Source: Selenomonadaceae bacterium
Lineage (GTDB): Bacteria; Bacillota; Negativicutes; Selenomonadales; Selenomonadaceae
Direction of reading: 5' to 3'
Assembly (NCBI GenBank): GCA_017614505.1
Contig: JAGABT010000007.1
Span: 62,001-126,000, forward strand
Length of the DNA: 64,000 nucleotides
Positions 33,556 through 42,914 of the stretch are shown one piece after another. The notes under the pieces are model-generated. The model had not been told where the DNA came from and made no database searches. It saw only the letters and a list, made by a program, of their open reading frames with translations. Position 1 is the first letter of the stretch. The number at the start of each line of letters is the position of its first letter. A program made the translations under genes and the position numbers.

Positions 33556-36500
33556 TCAAAGCATTTCCTTCACGTTCGATTCTATGAAGTTTATTTCCTC
33601 GGCGGACAGGTTATATTTTTTGTACAGGTACTCGTCAATCTGCGCGACCGGCAATTCCCACGGCACGTCCGAGCCAGCGCCAAAATCCTGCTGCGGCACG
33701 TACTTCCACGTTTCCGGCGGGTTATGCTGTGTAACCTTCAGAATGCCCAGCATTGCCCTTGCAAATCTGGTTTTGACATATTTTAAGGCTGACTCCGCTT
33801 CCGCCCCGCTATCGAACGCTCCAAGCGTTATAAACGTCTGTGTAGCGCCGACAAGCGGCGAGCCGACAAGCATAGTGGGACCATTTTCTCCCAATGCACC
33901 AGAGCCGTGCGCCGCCGGAATAAAAACTTTGTGCGTGTGAAATTCAGGAATGTCAATCATGTAAATCTGGCGGACGAAACGGCGGGCGCGTTTCATTTTG
34001 TACAGACCTTCAATTTGAAAATATTCGCGGTTGTCATTCGGCTTATCTTCCAAAAAAATCTCCGGCAAAACTTCAAAAACATTCGTGCGAATCGCCGTAT
34101 CGGTACGTTTCGGCAAACGTTGCGGCAGGTCGGGAAAATCTTCGTAAGCTTTCACTGAAAGGCGATACGTCATCTGCCCGCGCATAATTTCGCTGAGCGG
34201 TTTAAAATCATCGCGCTGGGTAACTTTGTCGAAAATGGATTTGAGCTCTGGGAATGGAATGTAAACTTTAATGGCGCCGAAAGATTTTTCAGCGTCGCGG
34301 TAGGTAATGGCGACGCCGCCCTTGATGTCGAGCTTTTCAAAAATTTTCTTGCAGTCGGGTTCGTAGCGAATGATTTTAACATGTTTGTCATTGAGGAGGC
34401 GGTCGATGAATTTTTTATCGGTGCCGCCGGCGCGGAAGAGGCATCTGGCGGGGTGAATCATCATGACGCGGTCGCAGCGTTCCCAGAAAGATTCAAGGAA
34501 TTTGTGATAAACAGGAGCGGCGTAGGTTTTGTTATCGCCTTTGGTATCGAGCTGGTAGGGCGGGTTGCCGACGATAAGAATGAACTGGCGGTCGAAATTC
34601 AGATAGGCGTAGCTGAAGTCTTTGCCCCTGACGAGGCTGCCGGTATCGAGCGTCCAGTGGTGGAAAGTGACTGGCAGCTGGTGATAATCGTGCTCGGTGA
34701 GAATGTCGCCCTGAACGATATTGGCGTTTAGGATTTGCCACATGAGGTCTTTGTAGTAGCTGGGAAAATAGTTGAAGGTATCGGCGAAAGATTGAGCCAT
34801 GGCGTCTTTGGCGGCGTCGAGGTTATCGAGCTGGAGTTCGACGCCGTAAATGCTGGCGAGGGCGCGGAATTTGGCGCCGTTGGAATGAGCGTGGCGGAGT
34901 TTGCGTTTGAGGATACCAACGAGGAAAGCGCCGGTACCGGCGGTGGGTTCAAGGATTTTGGCGTCGGGATTGAGCCAGATGTCAGCGAGTTCTGGGGCGT
35001 CGAGCATTTCATTGACGATTTCGGGCGGGGTAAAGACTTCGCCGAATTTTTTAACGCGGTCGGTATTCAAGACAGTCACCTTAATCGAGAAATTTTTTTT
35101 TATAACGGCGTCGAGGGTATCGGAGAGAATGGCGGCGGTAATGTCAGCGGTAACGAAGTTGGCGGCGGGGATATTGCGGCTGCCGAAAATGTAGCCGGTG
35201 GCGATGCGGCGGATAATTTCGGTGGGGGCGAAACCGTAGACCTGCTGCGTGAGAATGTGGGCGAGGCGTTCTTCGTCGTCAGGGAAAATATTTTTGAGGG
35301 CGGGGCTGCGGAAAAGGCGCTTGACGATTTCGGCGATAAACATGCCGGATTTCATGTATGGGTCGATAAATTTCTGAGTGGGGTCGTTGAAGGCGCTGGG
35401 ATGTTCGCGTTCGAGGGCGTCAATCATTTCGATAACGACGCGGCGGGGCGTGAAAATCTGGCGGGTATTCTGCGGCGGAATGTAGCTGAAAATGTCTTTG
35501 TCGTGTCCTTCGGCGAAGTAGTCGGCGAGTTCGTCTTTGAGGTCGAGGAATTTCTGAATGGCACCGTTGAAAACATTTTCGTTGAAAACGCCGGCGTCGC
35601 GCAGGGTGCGGAACTCGGCAAGGGTAATGCTGGTGACTTCGAGGAAAATTTCTGGGTCAATGTGTTTGTCGAAACTGGCGAGCGTGAGATTTCTGGTGCC
35701 GAAAGCCATGATAAAGCTGGGGACGGTGCGAGCGAAGCCGCGCAGGCGGGCGCGAATTTCAGAATCTTTTTTGCGCTTAGCCTCGTCGGCTTTTTTAGTT
35801 TCGAGCTGTTCAATGGTTTCGCGCTGGACGCGTTCGATATTTTCAGCGCTGGTATCGTCGGCAAGCTGCCTGTCGATTTTCTTAGCGAGGCTGTCCGCCT
35901 GAGCTTTGGTAAGCGGATATTCAGCTTTAACAGCGTCAACAATTTCCTGCGCGATTTGGCTGGCTGGAATATTTTCGGAGTGCTGGTATTTTTTCTTGCC
36001 GAAAATTCCATGCGTCTTTTTGATGACAGATTCGGGCGTGACTTCAAATTCAGAGGGACTAATTGTGATTGTGGATTTTTTATCTGGCGAATCGTCGCGC
36101 GGGATTTTGTTAAGAATTTCCAGGAGTTTAGGCGTGGCGCCGAAGACGTGAACGATGCTGTCGGGGTTGAAGAGGTTGGGATCCATGAAGCCGCGTTCGA
36201 CGACCTGATTAACTTTGAGAGTTTGCGGCAGGGACATGACTTTTTTAGCGTCGAGGGGAATCATTTTGCCGTTGTCGTCTTCAGCAAGCACGGGGAAAAA
36301 GTTCAGCAGTTCTTCGATATTTTTAAGTGGCGTTCTGTTGACGATGCTGTTAAGGCTGTCGGCAAATTCGCTGTAAATCTGGAGCGTTCGCGCGGGGTTG
36401 AAGTCGAAAACGTAGCAGTTGGTTTTGTGCATATTGCCGACGACGCAGGGATTTTGAGCGCGGAAAGCGGCTTGAATGTAGAGCGTGGCGGATTTAATAT

Positions 36501-38019
36501 CGCTTAGCATGAGTACGGCTGTCCATTCGGGAACGGTGACGCCGGTTGTCAGCTGCCCGACGCTGAGCGTGATAGTTTTATCCTTGGCGGCGATGGCTTC
36601 CTTGACGCGCGCTAAACTTTTTTCATTGAGCTTTAAATCGGATTCGTCAACCTTTCCGTCGCCCGCCGCAACGATAATTTTGTATTCGCTGAAAACTGGG
36701 TGATTCTGCAAAAGTTTAGCCAGAGCCTTGGCGCTTTCGACGCGGTGCAGGAGCCAGAAGGTGTGCTTTAGTTCTGCGCGAAGTTCCGGCGTGGAAAATG
36801 GAAACTTTTCGTTGTGCGTAAGGGCGTCGAGAAATTTTTTAACGTCGTCTTCATGGAGGAATTTGCCGCGGTCGGTTCTGAAAAATTCGTTGAGGTCGAA
36901 GGCGTAGTCGATATTTTCGCCGTCGAGAATTGTGCCTTCGGAAATTTTGTCGAGGATAATATCTGACAGCTTGTAGCTGAAAAGATTCATGCGCGGCAGG
37001 TCGGCGTAGGGATTGGGCTCGTCGGGGTATTCGCGCTTTGCGTTCTGTTCATTGAGGTAAGACCAGTTGTAGATTTGTTCGGCGTCGAAGGCTCCTTTGG
37101 CGATGGCGCGGAAGGGCGTGCCGGAAAGATAAAGCGTGAAGTCCCGCTTGATTTGTTCAAAGGCGTAAGCGGTTTTGTCAGTGGCAACGCCTTCGTGCGA
37201 TTCGTCGACGATAAGAATATCCCAGTGGAAACTTTTAATCCAGTCGAGCTTTTTTGAGAACTTACCGCCGAAAATTTCAGCGCCTTTCAAATCCTGCAGG
37301 CTGATAAAAGCGATAAGGCGCTGTCTGTCTTCGAGCTTGCCGTCGAAGGGCGTACCGAGTTTAGCGGTGTTGCTGGTAAAAATGTAATTCCGCGCGGAAT
37401 TTTTCTTGATGAACCTTTTGAAGTCTTTGTACCAGCCGTCGGCAATGGCGGGGCGGTTGGTAAGGATTAGAACTTTCTCGGCGTCGCATTCTTTGATAAA
37501 TTCGTAGGCGGCGAGATTTTTGCCGAAACGCGGCTTGGCGTTCCAGAGAAATTCGCGCGATTTTTCATCGTCCAGCCAGTAGTCGACGGTTTGAGTGACG
37601 GCTTCGCGCTGTTCCTCGCGCAGGGTATAATCGTCCGAATCGGCGGGCGGCGGCAGGCTGCGGTAAGTTTTTCCGGCGCAAAATTCCTCAAGATATTTTT
37701 TAGCGGTAGCAGCGTCGATTTTGAACCATTCCAAATCGTCAGCGGCACGCGGGATTTTGTATTTGCCGGTCAAAAATCTGTGGAAGTCAATATCAGTCAG
37801 CTGTCGGTTTAAAGTTTCGTCGAATGGCGCGGGGTGAACCCATTCCGTGCTGTAAATTATCCAGCCGGTGTGATTAATCTGCTTAATGCGTTCGTCGACG
37901 GTCTGCGTGGCGGTGTAGCCAATTTTCAGCCAGCCTTCGTGGTACGTGACGCCAGGCGTGGTGTAAGCGTAAATGCGCGGGCAGGTTGTCTCAAAGGTTC
38001 TAACATTAATCTCACTCAT
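33556..38019 (-). CDS. Single-chain restriction-modification-like protein: GIY-YIG-like domain, SF2 helicase and two adenine-methyltransferase-like domains
   Basis: 1487 residues from ATG 38019 with AAAGGAG upstream. Order: residues 14-75, a T5orf172/GIY-YIG-like segment (IYAY, KIGYTATQTVDER); 130-540, SF2 helicase with Walker A-like NAKPRFGKN (160-168), DESH (272-275), SGTP (299-302) and QAAFRAQNP; 720-770, a charged coiled coil; about 850-960, a first methyltransferase-like block with IFTPRRVV but degenerate motif I (DPYMKSGMF); 990-1160, a second one with VFTPPEIV, EPTAGTGAF and catalytic NPPY; about 1240-1480, a probable target-recognition region. It probably cuts and methylates foreign DNA by itself. 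No separate hsdS or mod gene is nearby. Confidence 0.85.
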   Translation of the reverse strand: MSEINVRTFETTCPRIYAYTTPGVTYHEGWLKIGYTATQTVDERIKQINHTGWIIYSTEWVHPAPFDETLNRQLTDIDFHRFLTGKYKIPRAADDLEWFKIDAATAKKYLEEFCAGKTYRSLPPPADSDDYTLREEQREAVTQTVDYWLDDEKSREFLWNAKPRFGKNLAAYEFIKECDAEKVLILTNRPAIADGWYKDFKRFIKKNSARNYIFTSNTAKLGTPFDGKLEDRQRLIAFISLQDLKGAEIFGGKFSKKLDWIKSFHWDILIVDESHEGVATDKTAYAFEQIKRDFTLYLSGTPFRAIAKGAFDAEQIYNWSYLNEQNAKREYPDEPNPYADLPRMNLFSYKLSDIILDKISEGTILDGENIDYAFDLNEFFRTDRGKFLHEDDVKKFLDALTHNEKFPFSTPELRAELKHTFWLLHRVESAKALAKLLQNHPVFSEYKIIVAAGDGKVDESDLKLNEKSLARVKEAIAAKDKTITLSVGQLTTGVTVPEWTAVLMLSDIKSATLYIQAAFRAQNPCVVGNMHKTNCYVFDFNPARTLQIYSEFADSLNSIVNRTPLKNIEELLNFFPVLAEDDNGKMIPLDAKKVMSLPQTLKVNQVVERGFMDPNLFNPDSIVHVFGATPKLLEILNKIPRDDSPDKKSTITISPSEFEVTPESVIKKTHGIFGKKKYQHSENIPASQIAQEIVDAVKAEYPLTKAQADSLAKKIDRQLADDTSAENIERVQRETIEQLETKKADEAKRKKDSEIRARLRGFARTVPSFIMAFGTRNLTLASFDKHIDPEIFLEVTSITLAEFRTLRDAGVFNENVFNGAIQKFLDLKDELADYFAEGHDKDIFSYIPPQNTRQIFTPRRVVIEMIDALEREHPSAFNDPTQKFIDPYMKSGMFIAEIVKRLFRSPALKNIFPDDEERLAHILTQQVYGFAPTEIIRRIATGYIFGSRNIPAANFVTADITAAILSDTLDAVIKKNFSIKVTVLNTDRVKKFGEVFTPPEIVNEMLDAPELADIWLNPDAKILEPTAGTGAFLVGILKRKLRHAHSNGAKFRALASIYGVELQLDNLDAAKDAMAQSFADTFNYFPSYYKDLMWQILNANIVQGDILTEHDYHQLPVTFHHWTLDTGSLVRGKDFSYAYLNFDRQFILIVGNPPYQLDTKGDNKTYAAPVYHKFLESFWERCDRVMMIHPARCLFRAGGTDKKFIDRLLNDKHVKIIRYEPDCKKIFEKLDIKGGVAITYRDAEKSFGAIKVYIPFPELKSIFDKVTQRDDFKPLSEIMRGQMTYRLSVKAYEDFPDLPQRLPKRTDTAIRTNVFEVLPEIFLEDKPNDNREYFQIEGLYKMKRARRFVRQIYMIDIPEFHTHKVFIPAAHGSGALGENGPTMLVGSPLVGATQTFITLGAFDSGAEAESALKYVKTRFARAMLGILKVTQHNPPETWKYVPQQDFGAGSDVPWELPVAQIDEYLYKKYNLSAEEINFIESNVKEML

Positions 38020-38061
38020 CAAATCAGCTCCTTTCGCGCAGATTATAGCAGAAAAATTTCC

Positions 38062-38089
38062 TTGACGCTGAAAAAATTTGTGATATAAT
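38062..38089 (+). promoter_or_regulatory. Promoter of rpsF-ssb-rpsR
   Basis: TTGACG (38062-38067) and TATAAT (38084-38089) are 16 bases apart. The 65-base leader that follows holds a TCTCT-GCGCGG-AGAGA stem and a CCG, loosely like the S6:S18-binding leader of other bacteria; that part is tentative. Confidence 0.8.
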
Positions 38090-38154
38090 TTCAAGCCGGT
38101 ACTTCTCTGCGCGGAGAGAGACCGCGCCATAGACCGAAGAGGAGGTGTAATTCA

Positions 38155-38448
38155 GTGAGAAAGTACGAAGTAATTTTCATCGTCCGCCCGCTTGAAGAGG
38201 AACCGACCAGCGCGATTATTGAAAAATTTTCCAAACTGATTGTTGCGAACGGCGGCACGATTGACAAGGAAGACCGCTGGGGCAAGCGCCGTCTGGCATA
38301 TCCTGTCAAGAAGGAACTCGAAGGCTTCTACACGATTTTCTACGTGACGTGCGAACCGGCTTGCGTCGACGAATGCGACCGCGTCATGAAAATCACGGAC
38401 GAAATTCTCAAGCACATGATTGTCCGCACGGACGAGAAAGAGGCTTAA
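38155..38448 (+). CDS. rpsF: 30S ribosomal protein bS6
   Basis: 97 residues from GTG 38155 with GAGGAGGTG upstream. Family features: [16 protein letters not shown] at the N-terminus, [21 protein letters not shown] in the middle and [10 protein letters not shown] near the end. bS6 binds bS18 on the 30S platform. It is the first gene of the standard rpsF-ssb-rpsR operon; ssb starts two bases after its stop codon ends. Confidence 0.97.
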   Translation: MRKYEVIFIVRPLEEEPTSAIIEKFSKLIVANGGTIDKEDRWGKRRLAYPVKKELEGFYTIFYVTCEPACVDECDRVMKITDEILKHMIVRTDEKEA

Positions 38449-38449
38449 G

Positions 38450-38845
38450 ATGAACAAGGTGATTCTTTCCGGCAACCTTACGCGCGACCCTGAAATTCGG
38501 TACACGCAGAGCGGCAAAGCCATGGCGCGCATGGGTATCGCCGTCAGCCGCCCGTTCAGCAAAGACCAGACAGATTTTTTTACTCTTGTCGCCTGGGAAA
38601 AGCAGGCTGAATTTTGCGGGCGGTATCTTAAGAAAGGCTCCGGCGTTATCGTCGAGGGGCGCGTCGAAAATGACAACTACGAAGATAAAAACGGCGTCAA
38701 GCATTACGGCGTAAGGATTCAAATCGACCGCATCGAATTTTCAGGAAGCAAGCGTCAAAGCGGCGGCGATACCGAGCGCGAAGACGATTTCGGCGGCGGA
38801 AATAATAGCAATGACGACGATTTTGACGCCGACGTTCCATTCTAA
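38450..38845 (+). CDS. ssb: Single-stranded DNA-binding protein
   Basis: 131 residues from ATG 38450. The OB fold starts MNKVILSGNLTRDPEIRYT and includes DFFTLVAWEKQAEFCGRYLKKG. The C-terminal 25 residues are acidic and end in DADVPF, the conserved tip that recruits replication and repair proteins. The protein is slightly short but complete. Confidence 0.97.
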   Translation: MNKVILSGNLTRDPEIRYTQSGKAMARMGIAVSRPFSKDQTDFFTLVAWEKQAEFCGRYLKKGSGVIVEGRVENDNYEDKNGVKHYGVRIQIDRIEFSGSKRQSGGDTEREDDFGGGNNSNDDDFDADVPF

Positions 38846-38860
38846 ACAGGAGGACTAGAC

Positions 38861-39091
38861 ATGCGTAGAGAAAGAGGACGGCGTCCGCGCAGGAAAGTTT
38901 GCGCTTTTTGCGTGGATAAAGTCGAGCAGATAGACTACAAAGACGCGGCGAAACTGCGCCGTTTCATTACCGAGCGCGGCAAAATTCTTCCGCGCCGCAT
39001 TTCCGGCAACTGCGCCAAACATCAGCGTCAGGTAACCTTGGCGATTAAACGCGCCCGCAACATTGCGCTTTTGCCGTTTACCGCAGAATAA
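38861..39091 (+). CDS. rpsR: 30S ribosomal protein bS18, zinc-ribbon (C+) form
   Basis: 76 residues from ATG 38861 behind AGGAGG. It has KVCAFCVDK and [10 protein letters not shown]; the cysteines mark the zinc-binding form. The core [22 protein letters not shown] is typical. It is the last gene of the operon and is followed by a terminator. Confidence 0.97.
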   Translation: MRRERGRRPRRKVCAFCVDKVEQIDYKDAAKLRRFITERGKILPRRISGNCAKHQRQVTLAIKRARNIALLPFTAE

Positions 39092-39106
39092 ATTTTTACC
39101 GCAGGT

Positions 39107-39145
39107 GGCGGGCGAGTAACTGAAGTTTTCGCCTGCCGCTTTTTA
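39107..39145 (+). terminator. Rho-independent terminator of rpsF-ssb-rpsR
   Basis: GGCGGGCGA pairs with TCGCCTGCC around a 13-base loop, followed by GC and T5. Confidence 0.8.
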
Positions 39146-39161
39146 ATTTGGAGCTGGTTCG

Positions 39162-39677
39162 ATGCGCGAAAAATCCTTCCTGCCGACGGTTTTTGGAACC
39201 TGCGCGGCGGCGGCGGTTTTATTCTGGCTGCTGGTCTACACGCCGCTCAAGGCGGAAATTTCGGCAATGCGCCTCGAAACGCAGCAGCTCCAGCTTCAGG
39301 CGCGGGAACTTGAAACTTTGCATGCGCGCTACGGAAACTTAGTTGACTTCGCGGAAAAAGTTGACGAACGACTGATTCTCGCGCAGGAATTTTTGCCGGC
39401 AAAGCTCGACGATGAAAAATTTATCGAAAGCCTCTACCAAATCGCTGGCGGTAAAAAAATCCTGATAAATTCCGTGCAGGTCGGCGAAATTTCTGAAGGC
39501 GACGTTCAGCGCCAAAGCGTAAGAGTGCAGCTCGACGCGGATTACATTTCACTGCTGAATTTTATCCGCGAAGTACTGGACGGCGGGCGGCTCGTGACGC
39601 TGGAAAATTTTTCGCTCGAAGGCAGCGGCGTTCTGAACTGCGAACTTGAATTTTATATTTTCGCTGTAAAAAGATAA
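39162..39677 (+). CDS. PilO-like protein (type IV pilus/type II secretion assembly)
   Basis: 171 residues from ATG 39162 with TGGAG upstream. One membrane helix (about 9-28) is followed by a coiled coil (about 32-60), then a ferredoxin-like fold with LLNFIREVLDGGRLVTLENFSLEG, typical of PilO. In pili, PilO pairs with PilN in the inner membrane. No pilM, pilN or pilQ is adjacent, so it is an orphan or was recruited for another use. It follows the rpsR terminator. Confidence 0.7.
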   Translation: MREKSFLPTVFGTCAAAAVLFWLLVYTPLKAEISAMRLETQQLQLQARELETLHARYGNLVDFAEKVDERLILAQEFLPAKLDDEKFIESLYQIAGGKKILINSVQVGEISEGDVQRQSVRVQLDADYISLLNFIREVLDGGRLVTLENFSLEGSGVLNCELEFYIFAVKR

Positions 39678-39678
39678 T

Positions 39679-39707
39679 TTGCATTTCGCAAAAGTTTGTG
39701 TTAAACT
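39679..39707 (+). promoter_or_regulatory. Promoter of the terD cluster
   Basis: TTGCAT (39679-39684) and TAAACT (39702-39707) are 17 bases apart, 38 bases before TTG 39745. Confidence 0.7.
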
Positions 39708-39744
39708 ATGCAAGGTTTGAAAATTTTTTAAGGAGGAATTAATC

Positions 39745-40326
39745 TTGGCAGTAAGTTTGGCTAAAGGACAGAAGGTTGACCTCACCAAAGGTCGCCCTGG
39801 TTTGAAAAATATTCTGGTCGGTCTCGGCTGGGACGTGAACAAATACGACGGCGGCAAGGATTTCGACCTCGATTCGTCAGTTTTCATGCTCGGCGCTAAC
39901 AGCAAAGTCCGCAGCGACGCTGATTTCATTTTCTACGGCAACCTCAAGCACGAGAGCGGCTCCGTCGAACACCTCGGCGATAACCTCACCGGCGCTGGCG
40001 AAGGCGACGACGAGCAGATTAAAATTGACCTCAGCAAAATTCCGGCGGACGTTGAGAAAATCGACTTCACCGTTACAATCTACGAAGCGGAACAGCGCAA
40101 GCAGAATTTCGGGCAGGTTGAGAACGCCTTTATCCGCGTCGTGAACGCTGACACCAATGAAGAGCTTATCCGCTACGACCTCGGCGAAGATTTCTCGATT
40201 GAAACCGCTGTCGTTATCGGCGAGCTTTACCGCAACAAGGGCGAATGGAAGTTCAACGCGATTGGCTCCGGCTTTGAAGGCGGGCTTGCGTCGCTGGGCA
40301 GAAACTACGGCGTCAACGTCGGCTAA
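39745..40326 (+). CDS. terD: TerD-family calcium-binding stress protein, paralogue 1
   Basis: 193 residues from TTG 39745 with AAGGAGGAATTAATC upstream. The family core is complete: [68 protein letters not shown], and the ending [16 protein letters not shown]. TerD binds Ca2+ through the Asp-rich loops and is tied to tellurite and envelope stress. A second TerD gene, two exported nucleosidase-like genes and a Ca2+-type P-ATPase follow on the same strand. Confidence 0.94.
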   Translation: MAVSLAKGQKVDLTKGRPGLKNILVGLGWDVNKYDGGKDFDLDSSVFMLGANSKVRSDADFIFYGNLKHESGSVEHLGDNLTGAGEGDDEQIKIDLSKIPADVEKIDFTVTIYEAEQRKQNFGQVENAFIRVVNADTNEELIRYDLGEDFSIETAVVIGELYRNKGEWKFNAIGSGFEGGLASLGRNYGVNVG

Positions 40327-40358
40327 GCTTTTACGAATACGAATTTTTTCACGGGGAG

Positions 40359-40389
40359 TGGGGAGCGCAAATTCCCTGCTCCCATTTTG
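40359..40389 (+). terminator. Partial terminator between the two terD genes
   Basis: TGGGGAGC pairs with GCTCCCA and TTTT follows. The short T-run suggests partial termination or mRNA processing. Confidence 0.5.
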
Positions 40390-40407
40390 CTTGAAAGGAA
40401 GATTTAC

Positions 40408-41013
40408 ATGGCTATTAGTTTGCAAAAAGGGCAGAAGGTCAGTCTCACCAAATCCGACGGCAGGAAACTCACGAAAATGATGGTCGGGCTCGGCTGGGAT
40501 CCAGTCGAAGAAGAAGGCGGCTTTTTCAAGAAACTTTTCAGCGGCAGGAAAAATTTCGACTGCGACGCCTCGGTTTTCGTCTGCAAGGGCGGCAAAATCG
40601 CCAGCGTCGACGATATTATTTATTTCGGCAACCTTGAGCACAAGTCGACCGGCGCCGTCAAGCACATGGGCGACAATCTTACCGGCGAGGGCGAAGGCGA
40701 CGACGAACAGATTTACGTTGACCTGAACAAATTGCCCGCCGATTATGACAAGCTGATTTTCGTCGTCAACATTTACAAAGCCGTTGACCGCAAGCAGACT
40801 TTCGGAATGGTTAAAAACGCGTTTATCCGCATCGTCGACGAGGAGACCGGCGAGGAACTTTGCCGCTACAATCTCAGCGGCGGCGACTACGACGGAATGC
40901 TTGCTATGGTCGTCGGCGAAGTCTACCGGCGCGGCAGCGAATGGAAGTTCAACGCCATCGGCAACGGCACGAAGGACCCTGGCTTGCAGGAACTGAGCCG
41001 GAGGTTTGCGTAA
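40408..41013 (+). CDS. TerD-family calcium-binding stress protein, paralogue 2
   Basis: 201 residues from ATG 40408 behind GAAAGGAAG. It shares the fold of paralogue 1 ([67 protein letters not shown]) but has a 12-residue insert, EEEGGFFKKLFSGRK. The Asp residues of the Ca2+ loops are kept. It ends two bases before the ATG of the first nucleosidase gene, whose ribosome binding site lies in its last codons. Confidence 0.93.
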   Translation: MAISLQKGQKVSLTKSDGRKLTKMMVGLGWDPVEEEGGFFKKLFSGRKNFDCDASVFVCKGGKIASVDDIIYFGNLEHKSTGAVKHMGDNLTGEGEGDDEQIYVDLNKLPADYDKLIFVVNIYKAVDRKQTFGMVKNAFIRIVDEETGEELCRYNLSGGDYDGMLAMVVGEVYRRGSEWKFNAIGNGTKDPGLQELSRRFA

Positions 41014-41014
41014 A

Positions 41015-41935
41015 ATGTTGCTGAAAAAATTTATCGCGCTGGCAGTTGCGGCAGTATTTTTGACATTCGCGCCGGTACAGGTTTCGGCGGAACTTGCTGA
41101 AGATACGATAGCGGCGGATTTTGCCGTCGATACCGTAAAATTTATCGATTCGCTGCCAGTCGCCAAAGGAAAATATAAAAGCCGCCAGCGTCCAATTTTG
41201 ATTCAGGGCGCCATGAACTCCGAAATTGGCATTCTGGTTCGCGCGCTGAAAAATCCCGTCGTCTACCGGCATTTGAATTACGTCTACATCGCCGGCACGT
41301 ACAAAGATTATCCCGTGGTAATTTCCCGCACGGAAGAAGTTATCCCGAATGCGGCGGCGTCCACGGCGCTGGCTCTGACGAATTTCAATCCGGTTGCGGT
41401 GATAAATCAGGGTACCAGCGGCGGTTACCTTGACACGCTCGAAATTGGCGATATTGTCATTGGCAGCCGCATCGTCAACACTTCCGCGATAAAGCTGGTC
41501 TACCAGCCTGCGGGCGCCGGTATCGACATTACTCAACAGGAAATGCTCGGCGCCTACGCCTACGATAAAAATTTGGGCAAGTTTCGGGATTACAAAGAAT
41601 TTGCCGCCGACCCGACGCTTTTGAAAATGGCTGAAAGTATTCGCGGCTTCGATTCAACAATTGGCGTGATTGGCACGACGAACGGCTGGAACAGCAATAT
41701 CGACTACATAAATTTCCTGCACGAAAGATACGGCGCGATTTGCGAGGAAATGGAAACTTTTTCCGTCGCGCAGATTTGCCACGGCTCCGGCGTCCCGTTC
41801 ATTGGCATTCGCACGATTTCCAACAATATCACCAACGGCGCAACCTACACTCCCGGCGCGGCGGTTTCCTCTCAAACTTTCGTGCTGATTCTGGCTGAAA
41901 ATTACATTCGCGACGTGCTGAAAAAATCCAGATGA
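41015..41935 (+). CDS. Exported MTA/SAH-nucleosidase-like protein, paralogue 1 (catalytic Asp replaced by Asn)
   Basis: 306 residues from ATG 41015 (GGAGG ten bases upstream; TTG 41006 is less likely). A signal peptide (about 1-25, VSA-E) sends it outside the membrane. The nucleoside phosphorylase fold follows: ILIQGAMNSEIG (keeping the E12 equivalent), VINQGTSGGY, CEEMETFSVAQICHGSGVPF. In the loop that carries the catalytic Asp197 of E. coli MtnN (RAISD), this protein has RTISN (Asn270), so it may bind but not cleave. The next gene is a paralogue with Asp intact. Confidence 0.88.
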   Translation: MLLKKFIALAVAAVFLTFAPVQVSAELAEDTIAADFAVDTVKFIDSLPVAKGKYKSRQRPILIQGAMNSEIGILVRALKNPVVYRHLNYVYIAGTYKDYPVVISRTEEVIPNAAASTALALTNFNPVAVINQGTSGGYLDTLEIGDIVIGSRIVNTSAIKLVYQPAGAGIDITQQEMLGAYAYDKNLGKFRDYKEFAADPTLLKMAESIRGFDSTIGVIGTTNGWNSNIDYINFLHERYGAICEEMETFSVAQICHGSGVPFIGIRTISNNITNGATYTPGAAVSSQTFVLILAENYIRDVLKKSR

Positions 41936-41948
41936 AAACTTTTAGGAT

Positions 41949-42878
41949 GTGATTCCTACGAGAAACTTTTTAAAAAAATTTGCCGCGGTATTTTTTTCCG
42001 CGAGCATTTTGTTTACGCCGCTCGCAAGCGCAGAAACTCTGACTTACGAGCAAATTAATCCGCCGGTAGAAAAATTTATCTCGGAACTTCCGGTTAAGAA
42101 AAATTACAAGGTTCGCAAGCGTCCGATTCTGATTCAGGGCGCAATGACTGCCGAAGTTGGCAGGCTCATGAACGCGCTGAAAAATCCCGTCGCCTACCGA
42201 TACATGAACTATGTTTTCGTGGCGGGAACGTACAGGGATTATCCCGTTGTGGTTTCGCGCACGGAAATTGGTATCGCTAACGCGGCGGTTGCCACAGCCT
42301 TCGCCATTGAGCATTTCAAGCCAATCGCGGTTATCAATCAGGGGACGGCGGGCGGCTATACGCCGGAACTTCACCTTAACGATATTGTCATCGCCGACAA
42401 GTCGATAAACTACACCGCTTACCGCGAAGATTATTCTCCGGCGGGCGAGTTCGATTTCACTAAGCAGACATTGCGCGGCACTTACGTTTTCGACGACAGC
42501 AAGCCGACTGAATTTACAAGATTTCCTTCGCTTGCCACCAATGCAAAACTTTTGCAGATTGCCAAAGATACCGCCCTGATGAATGGAAACTGGAACGTGA
42601 CGGTTGGAACTATTGGCAGCGCCGACGCCTGGATTGACGCCGTAGACCACATAAATTTTTTGCATGACAATTACGGTATGCTCTGCGAGGAAATGGAGAC
42701 AAATTCCGTCGCGCAGGTTTGTTATACGGCGAAGGTGCCGTTTATCGGTATCCGCGTAATTTCCGACAATACGATTACCGGCGAAAAATTCGACCTCGGC
42801 ACGGCGCTCAACTGTCAGGATTTCGCCTTACTTGTCACGGAAAATCTTATCCACGCCATTAACAGAGGCAGATTTTAG
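41949..42878 (+). CDS. Exported MTA/SAH-nucleosidase-like protein, paralogue 2
   Basis: 309 residues from GTG 41949 with TTAGGAT upstream. A signal peptide (about 1-29, ASA-E) precedes the nucleosidase fold: LIQGAMTAEVGRLM, VINQGTAGGY, CEEMETNSVAQVCYTAKVPF and RVISDN, with the catalytic Asp at 273. About half the residues match paralogue 1. Extracytoplasmic members of this family are unusual, as the known substrates (MTA, SAH) are mostly cytoplasmic. Together with TerD and the Ca2+-ATPase it may belong to a stress or signalling system. Confidence 0.88.
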   Translation: MIPTRNFLKKFAAVFFSASILFTPLASAETLTYEQINPPVEKFISELPVKKNYKVRKRPILIQGAMTAEVGRLMNALKNPVAYRYMNYVFVAGTYRDYPVVVSRTEIGIANAAVATAFAIEHFKPIAVINQGTAGGYTPELHLNDIVIADKSINYTAYREDYSPAGEFDFTKQTLRGTYVFDDSKPTEFTRFPSLATNAKLLQIAKDTALMNGNWNVTVGTIGSADAWIDAVDHINFLHDNYGMLCEEMETNSVAQVCYTAKVPFIGIRVISDNTITGEKFDLGTALNCQDFALLVTENLIHAINRGRF

Positions 42879-42914
42879 TTGTGGCTGAAAAAATAAACTG
42901 GGGGGAAAATTTTT

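Noticed and set aside
34735..36507. A 590-codon plus-strand frame inside the restriction-like gene
   Set aside because: Antisense shadow of a well supported coding region; Gly/Phe/Glu-rich translation with no family features.
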